Shown here: positions 1 through 7,980 of the stretch, piece by piece
How the letters are laid out: each line of letters begins with the position of its first letter
How positions within the stretch are numbered: position 1 is the first letter of the stretch
Position numbers and translations under genes: made by a program
Source: Penium margaritaceum
Taxonomy: Eukaryota > Streptophyta > Zygnematophyceae > Desmidiales > Peniaceae
Direction: 5' to 3'
Length of the DNA stretch: 22,325 bases
Assembly (NCBI GenBank): GCA_023375785.1
Contig: SZWC01018883.1
Location: 1 to 22,325, forward strand
Notes under the pieces: generated by a model
Database searches by the model: none
Told to the model about the DNA's origin: nothing
What the model saw: the letters and a program-made list of their open reading frames with translations, nothing else

Positions 1-20
1 CCCCCCCCCCCCCCCCCCCC
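1..20. repeat. poly-C homopolymer at window edge
   Basis: Twenty consecutive C bases open the window, followed by about 60 bases of C/T-rich sequence. It may be a real low-complexity tract in the upstream intron or an assembly artefact at a hard-to-sequence homopolymer. No coding potential is visible. Confidence 0.8.
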
Positions 21-607
21 TGCCCTTTCCCCTCTCAACCCTCCCTCCCCTCCCCACCCTCTCGCCCCTGCAGCCACAGTCCTCCTCCATCACCTCACTC
101 TGTACCGCCTCCCTCCTATCCTCCCAATCCCCAAAATCTTATCGGTTCCCTCGGCCTCGCTCATGTCTGGTACACACCCACAGACCTCTCTGGTCGTCAT
201 CTTCCCTCACCTTGCCCCTCTTATGATCGCCTCCCTTTTTTTTCAAAGTGGGAACCTAAACTATGCAGAGACCTCGAAACTGGAAAGAAAAAGAAAAGAA
301 GAGACAAAGAGAAGAAACAGTTTCAAGTGATGGGCACGTTGCAGACGAGCACCTGCATAAGGTCAAAGGCTTCTGAGCCCAGTGTGCCAGAGACTTTGCA
401 CCCTGTCCTGTGTGTCTGTGCACTGTCCTTTGTGTCTGTGCACTGTCCTTTGTGTCTGTGCCCTGTCCTTTGTGTCTGTGCCCTGTCCTTTGTGTCTGTG
501 CCCTGTCCTTTGTGTCTGTGCCCTGTCCTGTGTGTCTGTGCACACGGACAGATCATAAGAGTGAGCCCCCACGCATGCATCCTTCTTTCGCTTTTTATTC
601 ATGGCAG
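21..607 (+). other. probable intron upstream of the TL20.3-like exons
   Basis: No pentapeptide-repeat coding sequence is visible here in any plus frame, and the next exon opens directly after a CAG acceptor at 605-607. The stretch is pyrimidine-rich at the left, purine-rich around 270-320, and holds a minisatellite at 401-540. The N-terminal exons (plastid transit peptide and earlier pentapeptide repeats) must lie left of the window. The repeat opens all reading frames on both strands, which makes spurious ORFs. Confidence 0.55.
401..540 (+). repeat. 20-bp minisatellite, 7 tandem copies
   Basis: Seven uninterrupted copies of a 20-bp unit of the form CCCTGTCCTTTGTGTCTGTG run from 401 to 540. 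Variation is confined to C/A at unit position 2 and T/G at position 10. Because 20 is not a multiple of 3 and the unit has no stop in any phase, all frames stay open and give artificial repeat peptides. The array ends 67 bp before the splice acceptor of the exon at 608, so it lies in the intron near the branch-point region. Confidence 0.95.
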
Positions 608-1630
608 GTCTTGAACGAGGCCAACTTGAGGAATGCGGTGTTGGTGCGCACAGTGCTCACACGCTCCGATCTTAAAGACGCCAACATTGAGGGTGCTGAC
701 TTCAGCGACGCTGTCATCGACCTACCGCAGAAGCAGGTCCGCTGCTTCCACTGCTGTCGCTGCTGCCGCTCCCAACTCGCATTGTGGTCTCCCTACTCTC
801 TGCAACTCATCCCAATCAAAGCCCACCCCCCCCAACCATACCACGACACCATGACGAACACCATCTACTGTTTTGTGCAACCTGGTGCATGAGGCGTATT
901 GATCATCTTTCGCTCCTCCTGTCCTCTTCTTCCTTGATTCCCTCACTGGCACACGCCTTCTCCATGGCATGACGCCTGGATGCTCGGGAATGCTCTGGGA
1001 ATTCCAAGCCCAAGCTCTGAATCTCTGTTACTAGACGTTTTGCAAAACGTCAAAAGTCAAAAGTTTCCTGATTGTGTTAGCCGTGTGGGGAGGGCATCCA
1101 TTGGAGATACCCTCACCGCACGTCAGTCACGAGCATGCGGATGCCCGAGGGACGCATGGCGGTGTGAGCGAGCTACTTCCTCATCCATGACAAAAGATTT
1201 TCATCTTCTTACTCTGGCAGTTCACCTCCTTAAGCTCCTCTCTCTCTCTCTCTCCTAGGCCGTTTCGCAATGGATGAAGGAGGAGGGGCCCCTCACAGGC
1301 ATCCATGTGGTTGCACGCGTGCCGTATCTCCACATGGCTGCATGCTACGTTAACCTTCACATCCCCCAAGGGGCTGTCCCCTCATCCCTCACTCCCTCTA
1401 TCCTCCCCTCACGCTTCTCCCCTCTTCTCCTGCAGGCGCTGTGCAAGACCGCCAAGGGAGAGAACCCCATCACGGGGATGAGCACACGGGAGAGCCTCGG
1501 CTGCGGCAACCGCCGCGGCAACGCCTACGGCACGCCCTCTGCGCCCATCCTCAGCGCCGCGCCCCAAAAGTTTTTGGACAAGGACGGCTTTTGCGACCAG
1601 GCCAGTGGGCTGTGCGACGCCACCCGTTAG
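608..1630 (+). CDS. TL20.3-like pentapeptide-repeat thylakoid-lumen protein, last two exons (608-736 and 1436-1630)
   Basis: Two exons in one phase-0 frame encode the C-terminal 107 residues. Exon 608-736 follows CAG and ends AAGCAG/GT. It gives stacked five-residue repeats (NANLR, RSDLK, DANIE, GADFS) typical of a right-handed pentapeptide-repeat beta-helix, ending in DLPQKQ. After a 699-bp intron, exon 1436-1630 follows a pyrimidine tract plus TGCAG. It continues ALCKTAKG, SLGCGNRRGNAYG and ends DGFCDQASGLCDATR with TAG at 1628-1630. From memory of the family, the LPQ/LCK junction followed by a Cys-containing tail matches the chloroplast lumen protein TL20.3 of land plants. The biochemical role of that family is not settled. 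The start codon, transit peptide and most repeats lie off the left edge. This is the only clear host gene in the window, and no break is visible in the part shown. Confidence 0.78.
737..1435 (+). other. intron of the TL20.3-like gene
   Basis: GT at 737-738 and a pyrimidine-rich TCCTGCAG acceptor ending at 1435 bound this 699-bp intron, and splicing keeps phase 0. A (TC)n tract ending in CCTAG at 1258 looks like a second acceptor but leads into sequence with no family resemblance. Confidence 0.75.
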
Positions 1631-1687
1631 TCGAATTCGCGTACAGCTGCTCCCAGCATGCATGTGGAGGGTATGATGGATTCCCTC

Positions 1688-1753
1688 TCATGCGTCTCTC
1701 ATGCGTCTCTCATGCGTCTCTCATGCGTCTCTCATGTGTCTCTCATGTGTCTC
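1688..1753 (+). repeat. 11-bp minisatellite in the 3' flank
   Basis: Six tandem copies of an 11-bp unit TCATGCGTCTC follow the stop codon of the TL20.3-like gene by about 57 bp. The last two copies read TCATGTGTCTC, and a decayed seventh copy follows. It probably lies in the 3' UTR or just beyond it. Confidence 0.92.
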
Positions 1754-1760
1754 CCATGTG

Positions 1761-2990
1761 GCCTTTTGGGCCATGGTGAAACGCAGTGCTCTGTCAACCA
1801 TGATGTATGAGTTTAACACATGCAGGGTTGTCTTCGCGTCTTCGATTGGGAGTGACTGCTACTGGCGGAGGGACTTGAGATGGACTGCCATTGCACATAG
1901 CATAAAGTAAAAGTAAAAACGCAGTGTGAACAATCTAAGAGAAGAAGTATTTGATTTGGGGGTGTGACAATATGTCCATCGACTTTGCATATCAATAACG
2001 CAATGTCCACTACTCACTACACACTTTCACGCTGATATACCCACAGACGGTAGGAGAGGAGCAAGTGTCTAGAAAAAAAGTGCGTGATAACCATGAAAAC
2101 TGTATGAAATATAGAGTCGAAGGATAAACGTCCTCGTTGATTTCGAGCAGTCACAATACCCATATTTTGAGGCTTTTGTGATTGTTGGAAGGAGGGCCTT
2201 GTGTGGGGTTTCCAAGACAAGTCTAAACCACCCCATGCATTGAAGGAAGACCTATTGTGCCCTGCTATTGCAAATCCTGGTAAATGTCTGCGCAAAACAT
2301 AAAATAATCGACCCCGAATGTACATCATGATTCGACTTGAAAACAGTTTGCATTGTAAACAAGTACAATTTCCTTGCATATCGAAAAGAAAAGAAAACAA
2401 GACAAGCGTCATCACTCGATTGTGATCTTGTTTGAGACCATCCTTCGTGATAGTGACTCTTGCTCGATTGAGGGGGATTACATGACCCTCCTCTCCAAGC
2501 TCGGTTAGTGACACAGGATGCTAATCGAGCATGGTGAGTCAACGAGATACCTCATTTCTATCTTTTTGTAGTGCTAGATATGGCGGAGATAATATTTCAT
2601 TAGTGGATATGGCAGGATCGACCCTTCCGTCGCGTGAATATACTGGATAATTCACCCTCTCTGATTTGCTTCTGCTATGTGACAAGAACTTATTGAGATT
2701 TCCTGCCCATGACTCTCTCTTTTACTATGCACCATCGGGAAAAATGCCTATGTGTCCACCCCCTCTGAGAAACTTCCTGGAACCTTCCTAATTGCTTGCC
2801 ACTTACCTAAGCGTCAGTGCTGAGTCAGTGTGTGATGACAGTGTAGTTAGCGGCAAGGTTGGGACACTCATTCGCTACCACGCAAGCTAGTCAAGCAAGA
2901 CATCCATGGCTGTAGGTGGAGCGAGGAGTTTGTGAAAAAACTGCCTTAGAAGGTAGCGAGAGACAAGTAAAGTGAGTAAAGAGCTAGCCA
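1761..2990. other. intergenic, no recognisable gene
   Basis: Moderately AT-rich sequence without homology I can recognise. A minus-strand open frame of 165 codons at 2017-2514 has neither a known motif nor coding-like composition. I see no splice structure, tRNA or clear repeat. The 3' end of the TL20.3-like transcript probably lies in the first few hundred bases. Confidence 0.5.
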
Positions 2991-2993
2991 GCC

Positions 2994-3184
2994 CTTAGCA
3001 TGCGGTTGACTGAGCCACCCACTCGAACAGCTCGAAGTGGGGCCCGGCCGCCACTCCGGGGTCGAACCGAACTGGTCGGCTAAAAGCCGCCGTGGTCTCT
3101 CACACCTCGGAGCCACCGAGAGAGTGGCCCCGCAGGATCAGCAACCCGGTGTAAGTGCTACACAACTAGCTTAGCATGCAGGTT
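2994..3184 (-). mobile_element. candidate tRNA-related SINE with target-site duplication
   Basis: A 162-bp unit (3008-3169) lies between near-identical direct repeats, CTTAGCATGCGGTT at 2994-3007 and CTTAGCATGCAGGTT at 3170-3184, which differ by one extra A. They look like a target-site duplication. On the minus strand the unit holds GGTTCGACCCC (3058-3068), a perfect pol III B-box, and TGGCTCCGAGG (3105-3115), an A-box with two mismatches. The start-to-start spacing is 47 bp, as in a tRNA gene. The two boxes lie inside a stem closed by GCCACTC/GAGTGGC (3122-3128 with 3050-3056), and a GGCTTTTAGCC hairpin sits where a class II variable arm would be. The D and anticodon arms do not fold into a good cloverleaf, so this is not a functional tRNA. 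A SINE or tRNA relic is inferred; no poly-A tail is seen. Confidence 0.45.
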
Positions 3185-3240
3185 AGTCACAACCAAGAAT
3201 CCACATCGACCACGAGAGTATGTGGGGCATGCATCTCTCA

Positions 3241-3460
3241 TGTTTTATCCATTCAACGATCAATCACCAATTGCTGAGAACAGCAAGAACTCTTATTCGT
3301 AGAACTTGAGCATGGCTGGGCTCACGCCAACCTTGCACCCGACAGAGACGCCAGTGATGCGAGTCTCCAGTTTCATGTCTACTCAGTCACCTGCAGTGAT
3401 AATGTGTGTAGATGGATGGAGTCAAGAGGTCACTTGCGTGTGCAACTGACACAACCAACA
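3241..3460 (-). repeat. possible 3' LTR of copia element A
   Basis: On the minus strand the sequence CATGGGGGAG (3461-3470) is a polypurine tract followed at once by TGTTGG at 3460, the usual copia LTR start. The far end is uncertain. The first plausible TG...CA partner reads AAAACA (plus strand TGTTTT at 3241), giving 220 bp. The stop codon of the element's pol lies 71 bp upstream of the tract, which supports the polarity. No second LTR is in the window, so the boundary cannot be tested. Confidence 0.4.
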
Positions 3461-3540
3461 CTCCCCCATGATCCACAGACGAACAGCCCACACACCACAT
3501 GAGGACTCACGATAAGAGGAACAGACAAGAAGTTGTTACA

Positions 3541-4240
3541 TCAGCCATGAGCATCACGTTCATGCAAAAAGCCAACAGCATGCACAGTAGCCTTGAACAT
3601 TCCACTGCTGAGAGCTTTGGTGAGAAAGTCTGCACGCTGCTGACGAGTGTCGACCCAGACGACCTGGACCTCTCCTGCAGCAATGCGCTCGTTCACAAAG
3701 TGATGCTCAATGTTGATGTGTTTAGTGCGTGAATGATGCATGCCATCATGCTCAGCGATCGCCTTAGTGCTTTGATTGTCGCAGCAGAATGTGATGCAGT
3801 GGATAGGTACGCGAAGATACTACAGCAAGCGAGAAAGCCAGACACTCTCACACGTACCTGTGCCAAGTGCGACATACTCAGCCTCACTGGAGCTGCGCGC
3901 CACACATCCCTGCTTGCCACTTTTCCATGAGATGACAGTCCACCCCACGGGAAAGATGTAGCGAGTGCAACTACATGCATCTGCATCATGGGCCCAGTCA
4001 CTGTCGGTGTATCCATCGACAACTACATAGTTGTGACCTGTAGCACAACCTTGTACGCATAGTGGACAGTGCGCAGCGGATGACACGCAGTGCAACCTCG
4101 AGATGCCTCTGACGGGGTTGCTGGGAGAATTGAGCCAGGAAGTTGACCTAGAAGGCCACATCCGCTCGAGTGGTGGTGGCGAGGTACATCAGGGATCGAA
4201 AGGCGTAGAGGTATGCATGGACAGCGGCGGCAAACTCATG
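3541..4240 (-). pseudogene. Ty1/copia pol relic A: RT C-terminus and RNase H
   Basis: Reading down the minus strand from about 4240, the order is a SLMYLATTTR motif (the post-RT connection typical of copia), then GYTDSDWAHD and SSSEAEYVALG, which carry the first Asp and the Glu of copia RNase H. FCCDNQSTKAIAE and RTKHINIEHHFV follow with the next acidic residue, and ADFLTKAL is near the C-terminus; the stop is at 3541-3543. Breaks: in-frame TAG at 4148-4150 and 3820-3822, plus a frameshift between about 4050 and 4130. Gag, protease, integrase and most of RT are missing upstream; the element stops near 4240 against an oppositely oriented copia fragment. It is a 5'-truncated dead copy. Confidence 0.85.
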
Positions 4241-4645
4241 CTGGAAGTGAAATGCGAGGGCACCTCTACATCGTGGAGATGAAGGTGATGCGCGTAGTAG
4301 CAAACGTAGAAGATTCACAAGAACACGCTGTCTACTTGGCCAAAGGAGGGGGAGCTGATCTGGAGCTCTGGCGCCGGCGGCATTCATCGTCCGCAATCGT
4401 GAAAGAGATGGGGAAGCACGACATGGTCCACGACCTCGACATCACCGGTGTAGCAGACGAAGCAGCAGATACAACAAAAAGTATGAGCCTTGCATTTTGG
4501 GCAAGGCGAGGCGCAAGCCGTTCAATGAGAACATAAACCGCGTATAGGACCTGTTGGAGATTGTGCACAATGATGTGTACGGACCATTCAAAACAACGTC
4601 AAAAGGCGGCGCACGGTGCTTTGTTATCTTCATTGATGACTTTTT
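4240..4645 (+). pseudogene. Ty1/copia relic C: GAG-pre-integrase and start of integrase
   Basis: The plus strand reads LYIVEMKV, then a degenerate ELW-RRR-HSSS zinc-binding segment. A frame change near 4478 leads into YEPCILGKARRKPF (second zinc pair region), and the integrase opening LLEIVHNDVYGPF follows with the first catalytic Asp. FVIFIDDF ends the recognisable part at about 4640. An in-frame TAG sits at 4545-4547. The segment covers about 130 residues of a polyprotein that normally exceeds 1300. It abuts relic A head to head near 4240, so the two come from different insertions or an inversion. Not functional. Confidence 0.8.
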
Positions 4646-4649
4646 TTTA

Positions 4650-5400
4650 AGATTCCGTGGATTCATCACGGATTTTGTTTTATTATTCTTTGAATGGGAT
4701 GCGATGGTGAATTCAACAGCACAAGTGTAATGCTATAATTTTTTGATAAAATATTGAAGCATATGGTTGCCTTTTGCAGCTGGTTTTGGCTAGGGTGCTT
4801 ATTTGGAAGTTTTTGTTCAATGTCCAGAATGTGGCCGTTTCGCTTTCTTGAGCCTATTCCTGCATGCAGCTGGTGGGGTTCACCTGCCGACACGGACAGC
4901 CGTGAATGAGTGTGGTCGAGTGGTGGTCCACTCACTATTTTGCACACTACGCGGAAAACAAAATACTGCACGTTGCAAATCGCACGCGACATCGCACGTC
5001 AGAACGACGGAAGCGAGGCCGATGACGTCGGTCCCTTTTTTTTAAGTGTCGACAGCTAGCATTTAACAAGGCTGTGTTTTGATCACTGCAGAGATTTAGC
5101 TCGCATCGTGAGACATTACATTGTCCTATCGGACGGCAGTTCGTCAACCTTAAGATACTCTATTTAATCACTAAACATTTCGTACATACTAGAATGTAAT
5201 ATTTCTCCGTAGAAGTGTTCTTGAGTATGATTCTCACATGAGCATTGCACATATCAATTATACAAACATATGTTTCTTTGTAAACACGATTAGTCGCGGT
5301 TCGTAGGATTGTAGGATCTAACAGCTCAGGTTTTTTCTCGCTTGTTCGATCGACTTCATTTGGACAAATTTGCTTTTGTCGATTGACCTCATTTGAAAAA
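4650..5400. other. AT-rich spacer, no recognisable gene
   Basis: No domain, RNA or intact element end is recognised. Near 5347 and 5379 a 17-bp sequence (CGATCGACTTCATTTGG and a close variant) recurs 32 bp apart, just before the dispersed repeat that starts at 5401. Confidence 0.5.
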
Positions 5401-5632
5401 AGGGGGGATTCCTTTTTACCCACCATTTGGAAAAGTTATGCGCAGGTTACCCACAGTTGAGAACTTCATTTACGGATCGTCCAGTCGTGGGAGAAGAAGA
5501 CTAGTATGCTCACTTGTCGGCAGGTCCCTTCCGTTTTCCCCACACATTTTAACTGGTGCGCTCTATGTCCAAAGTTAAAAAAGGCAGCACACTTTACCCA
5601 CTTCTTACGGGCTGAGTGCGATACCCACTTTT
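5401..5632 (+). repeat. dispersed repeat family, copy 1 (232 bp)
   Basis: This segment aligns end to end with 12914-13144, by eye at roughly 80 percent identity, starting AGGGGGGATTCCTTT and ending ACCCACTTT. Within it a CCCAC-like motif recurs at 5419, 5450, 5509, 5539, 5597 and 5624, that is at one or two multiples of about 30 bp, so it is itself a degenerate ~30-bp array. Both copies keep an open plus frame (5393-5578 here), but the similarity is nucleotide-level and I do not call a gene. No terminal repeats or target duplications were found. Confidence 0.75.
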
Positions 5633-5639
5633 CTTACTT

Positions 5640-6490
5640 GCCGGAGGCAGGGCCGGAGATCGCGACAACAACATAACGGGTCCCTAGTGGGAGAATTATG
5701 TACATCAGTGAAGGGTTTGCTTCACAGCGGCTACGTGGCATGCCACGCTGTCAGGCCTCGACCGTGTACCGGAGGACCACACATACGCCTCGACGACATA
5801 TTCCATTGTACGTGCAGTTGCGACCAAGCATGTGCTGACAAGACGAACGGATGCCGTCGATGCACTGCCGTAGGATGCCCTGATTGACGGTTCTTGGGCC
5901 AATCTCATTCAGCCGAAAAATTCTCTTAGCCACCGTCAGCCATGAGCGATGCACACGGTAACCCACAATTATGTTTGCGATGGACTCACCTTACGAACCG
6001 GGAGAATGTACCGGTTCGCAGTGTCGTTTGGCGTACTGAACAGTACATAACATCACACTGCGCATAAGACGTCTTTGTTCAAGCAACAAAACCCTGACAT
6101 TTGGATCGACAAGGCCTCCTTGGCTCCAACGACATGTCATCCGAGGGGCGCATCAACTCCGAAGAAGGTCGAGGGTGGAGTACTGGATGATACAGAGACC
6201 CCTTTGTTGCCCACTGAGCATGGGTCGCAATGAAGGAGGCATGGGATTGTAGAGAGGCACGTACGAGGAGCGTTCGTGCCCGCCATCCGCCAAAGGCCAC
6301 ATGGCCCGCGACACCTGAAGCCATGGCACAGACGTTGAACTGGCCATTGCCCAGTCTGAGACCATTGGACTGCCCAGACGTAAGGGAGCCATGGATCTCA
6401 TCCGAGCCTAACTGTCCATGCGGATGCAACTGCTCTTAGAGCACGTACAAATACGGAGCTGGCAATGGTCACTAGCCATCTCCATTCACA
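5640..6490. other. unassigned spacer with short open frames
   Basis: Several frames of 60-115 codons are open on both strands, but none carries a motif I recognise. A Cys-rich stretch near 5800-5880 (HCTCSCDQAC, RRCTAVGCPD) catches the eye but has no known spacing pattern. The sequence is GC-balanced and may be decayed coding DNA of the same unit as the ORF at 6494. Confidence 0.35.
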
Positions 6491-6493
6491 GTT

Positions 6494-6865
6494 TTGTACA
6501 CCGTACAAGACATGGGTCAACCAGTGTATGGACATCTGGAGGCCGAACCCGATGACGTTGCTGATGCGCGTACCAACATACACATCTACACATGGGCAAC
6601 TGTTTCGAGGATGGACCGATGGGATGAAGTTGGGGCATGGGGAGGCGAACCTACCAGGTTCAGCAGGCCACATCTCACCCCCCAGCAAGTAAAGGAGGCA
6701 TGGGCTACGATCAAGGCTCGCTGGGACAAGCTCGTTGAAACGGAGGTCCAACCCACTTGGGTGAACGACCCATGCGAACCAGAGACGATGTGCTGGATAC
6801 AGGGTTTTCGCATGCCTAATCTACGTCCACCAAACACCTCTAGGCAGTGGATGCCTTGGGCTTGA
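6494..6865 (+). CDS. orphan open reading frame, 123 codons
   Basis: I do not recognise this protein. The plus frame is open for 123 codons from ATG at 6494 to TGA at 6863-6865. Its composition looks like real protein: Trp-rich (TWATVSRMDRWDEVGAWGG), with an amphipathic helix-like part LTPQQVKEAWATIKARWDKL and a Pro-rich tail NLRPPNTSRQWMPWA. There is no signal peptide or membrane segment. The upstream sequence 6100-6490 in other frames looks similar in composition, so this may be the last exon or a frameshifted remnant of a longer gene, perhaps an accessory transposon gene next to the MULE. The 35 bp before the ATG give no decisive start context. Confidence 0.3.
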   Translation: MYTVQDMGQPVYGHLEAEPDDVADARTNIHIYTWATVSRMDRWDEVGAWGGEPTRFSRPHLTPQQVKEAWATIKARWDKLVETEVQPTWVNDPCEPETMCWIQGFRMPNLRPPNTSRQWMPWA

Positions 6866-6869
6866 TACC

Positions 6870-7980
6870 TTCGGTGGATACTTTGGTTATGTTTTCATCA
6901 GGTGTTCATCAACCTACCCAATATTGTGTTCTTCACATGTTCAACAGAGAATGCATTGCGTGTTGAGCTTTGTCATGAATTGTGAACACTGTTAGTTTGT
7001 TTATTCAGAGTAGCATTGACAGAAATGTTGTCATACATTACGTTTTCGTAACACCTGTGCTAGAATAAATACACAATGTTCGACTGTGGATAGTTCGATC
7101 ATGTTTTAGTTAGTTTTTGACAATATTTCCAATGCCATCTTGGTACACGGTACATTTACCTGTGTGATGAATATAGAGGCATTCTTTCCCAATGTCACTA
7201 TTGATTAGCCATTGTGAATGAACAGAAGTCGTACATTTTTCTGTCACCATAGTGTTGGCATACATCAAGCATCAGTGCTATCATTCTGCCCTGTACCATG
7301 ATGGTCAAAGCAGTCATGTTTCAGACCCATTGCAACAGAGCAATCCACCTATTCAATGCTTACGCTTGTGCAATGCAGAGAGAAATGTTTCCTAAGGTTA
7401 GCCGTTGTGAATGAACAGAATTCATACATTATTCATTCAGACACGAACGCATTACCTATGGGGAAGCTTTCCATGAATGTCAAACACTTCAATCAAAAGA
7501 ATAGTGGTGTCAAATAACCATGGCTAATCCAGATCTGCACGTACACAGGGAGGCCGTGCATGTACGAAATGACTTTGCATGCCACACACTCTGATTCCCC
7601 CGATAACTCACACACAGCATCAAAGTATTCCTTCCCAAAGGGTGATGCACATAGACCATTACAGGGATTGGCCACTTACAATCTGGCCACTGTCTCATCG
7701 CCATCGTGCAAGCTAAGTGTGCTAAGTAGTAGTCCTGTCTCCATGGATGCGTTGTCACTGACTGCTCGTCCCTCCACAGGCAGCTTGTCCTGTCTCCTCC
7801 ACAACATCTTGTGCTTTAACCCTGCTCGTCACGGACCCACCGATGAGGGCCACTTGTACAACCTGTAATAGAAAACAATGACATAGGTTAGAGATGTTGT
7901 AGAAGGAGCGGGTAAAATGCAAACACGCATGGCCACTAAACTGTAATTAGAGCTTACCATGGCACATGAGCACGTGAGCT
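6870..7980. other. AT-rich spacer with a 33-bp direct repeat
   Basis: Between 6870 and 7490 the DNA is AT-rich without coding signal. A 33-bp segment beginning TTAGCC at 7205-7237 recurs at 7398-7430 with three mismatches (30/33), 193 bp apart. From 7493 to 7870 short minus-strand frames are open, with a plausible acceptor (CTATTACAG) near 7866, but none shows a domain. They might be a small accessory ORF or 3' sequence of the MULE; I cannot choose. Confidence 0.4.

Noticed and set aside
256..614. Repeat-peptide ORFs on both strands over the minisatellite
   Set aside because: They exist only because a 20-bp repeat without stops keeps every phase open; no codon bias or homologue.
1240..1320. 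Extra exon after the CCTAG acceptor at 1258
   Set aside because: The exons at 608 and 1436 already join in phase into a family-like sequence; the candidate has no matching donor or resemblance.
2017..2514. 165-codon minus-strand ORF
   Set aside because: No motif, no coding-like composition and an overlapping competing frame; most likely chance.
3050..3128. Functional tRNA gene
   Set aside because: Pol III boxes and an outer stem exist, but the D and anticodon arms do not form a standard cloverleaf.
7205..7430. CRISPR-like spaced repeats
   Set aside because: Only two copies 193 bp apart in a eukaryotic genome; a simple diverged direct repeat.
7493..7868. Small gene downstream of the MULE
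   Set aside because: Several competing short frames on both strands, no domain, and splice sites not convincing.
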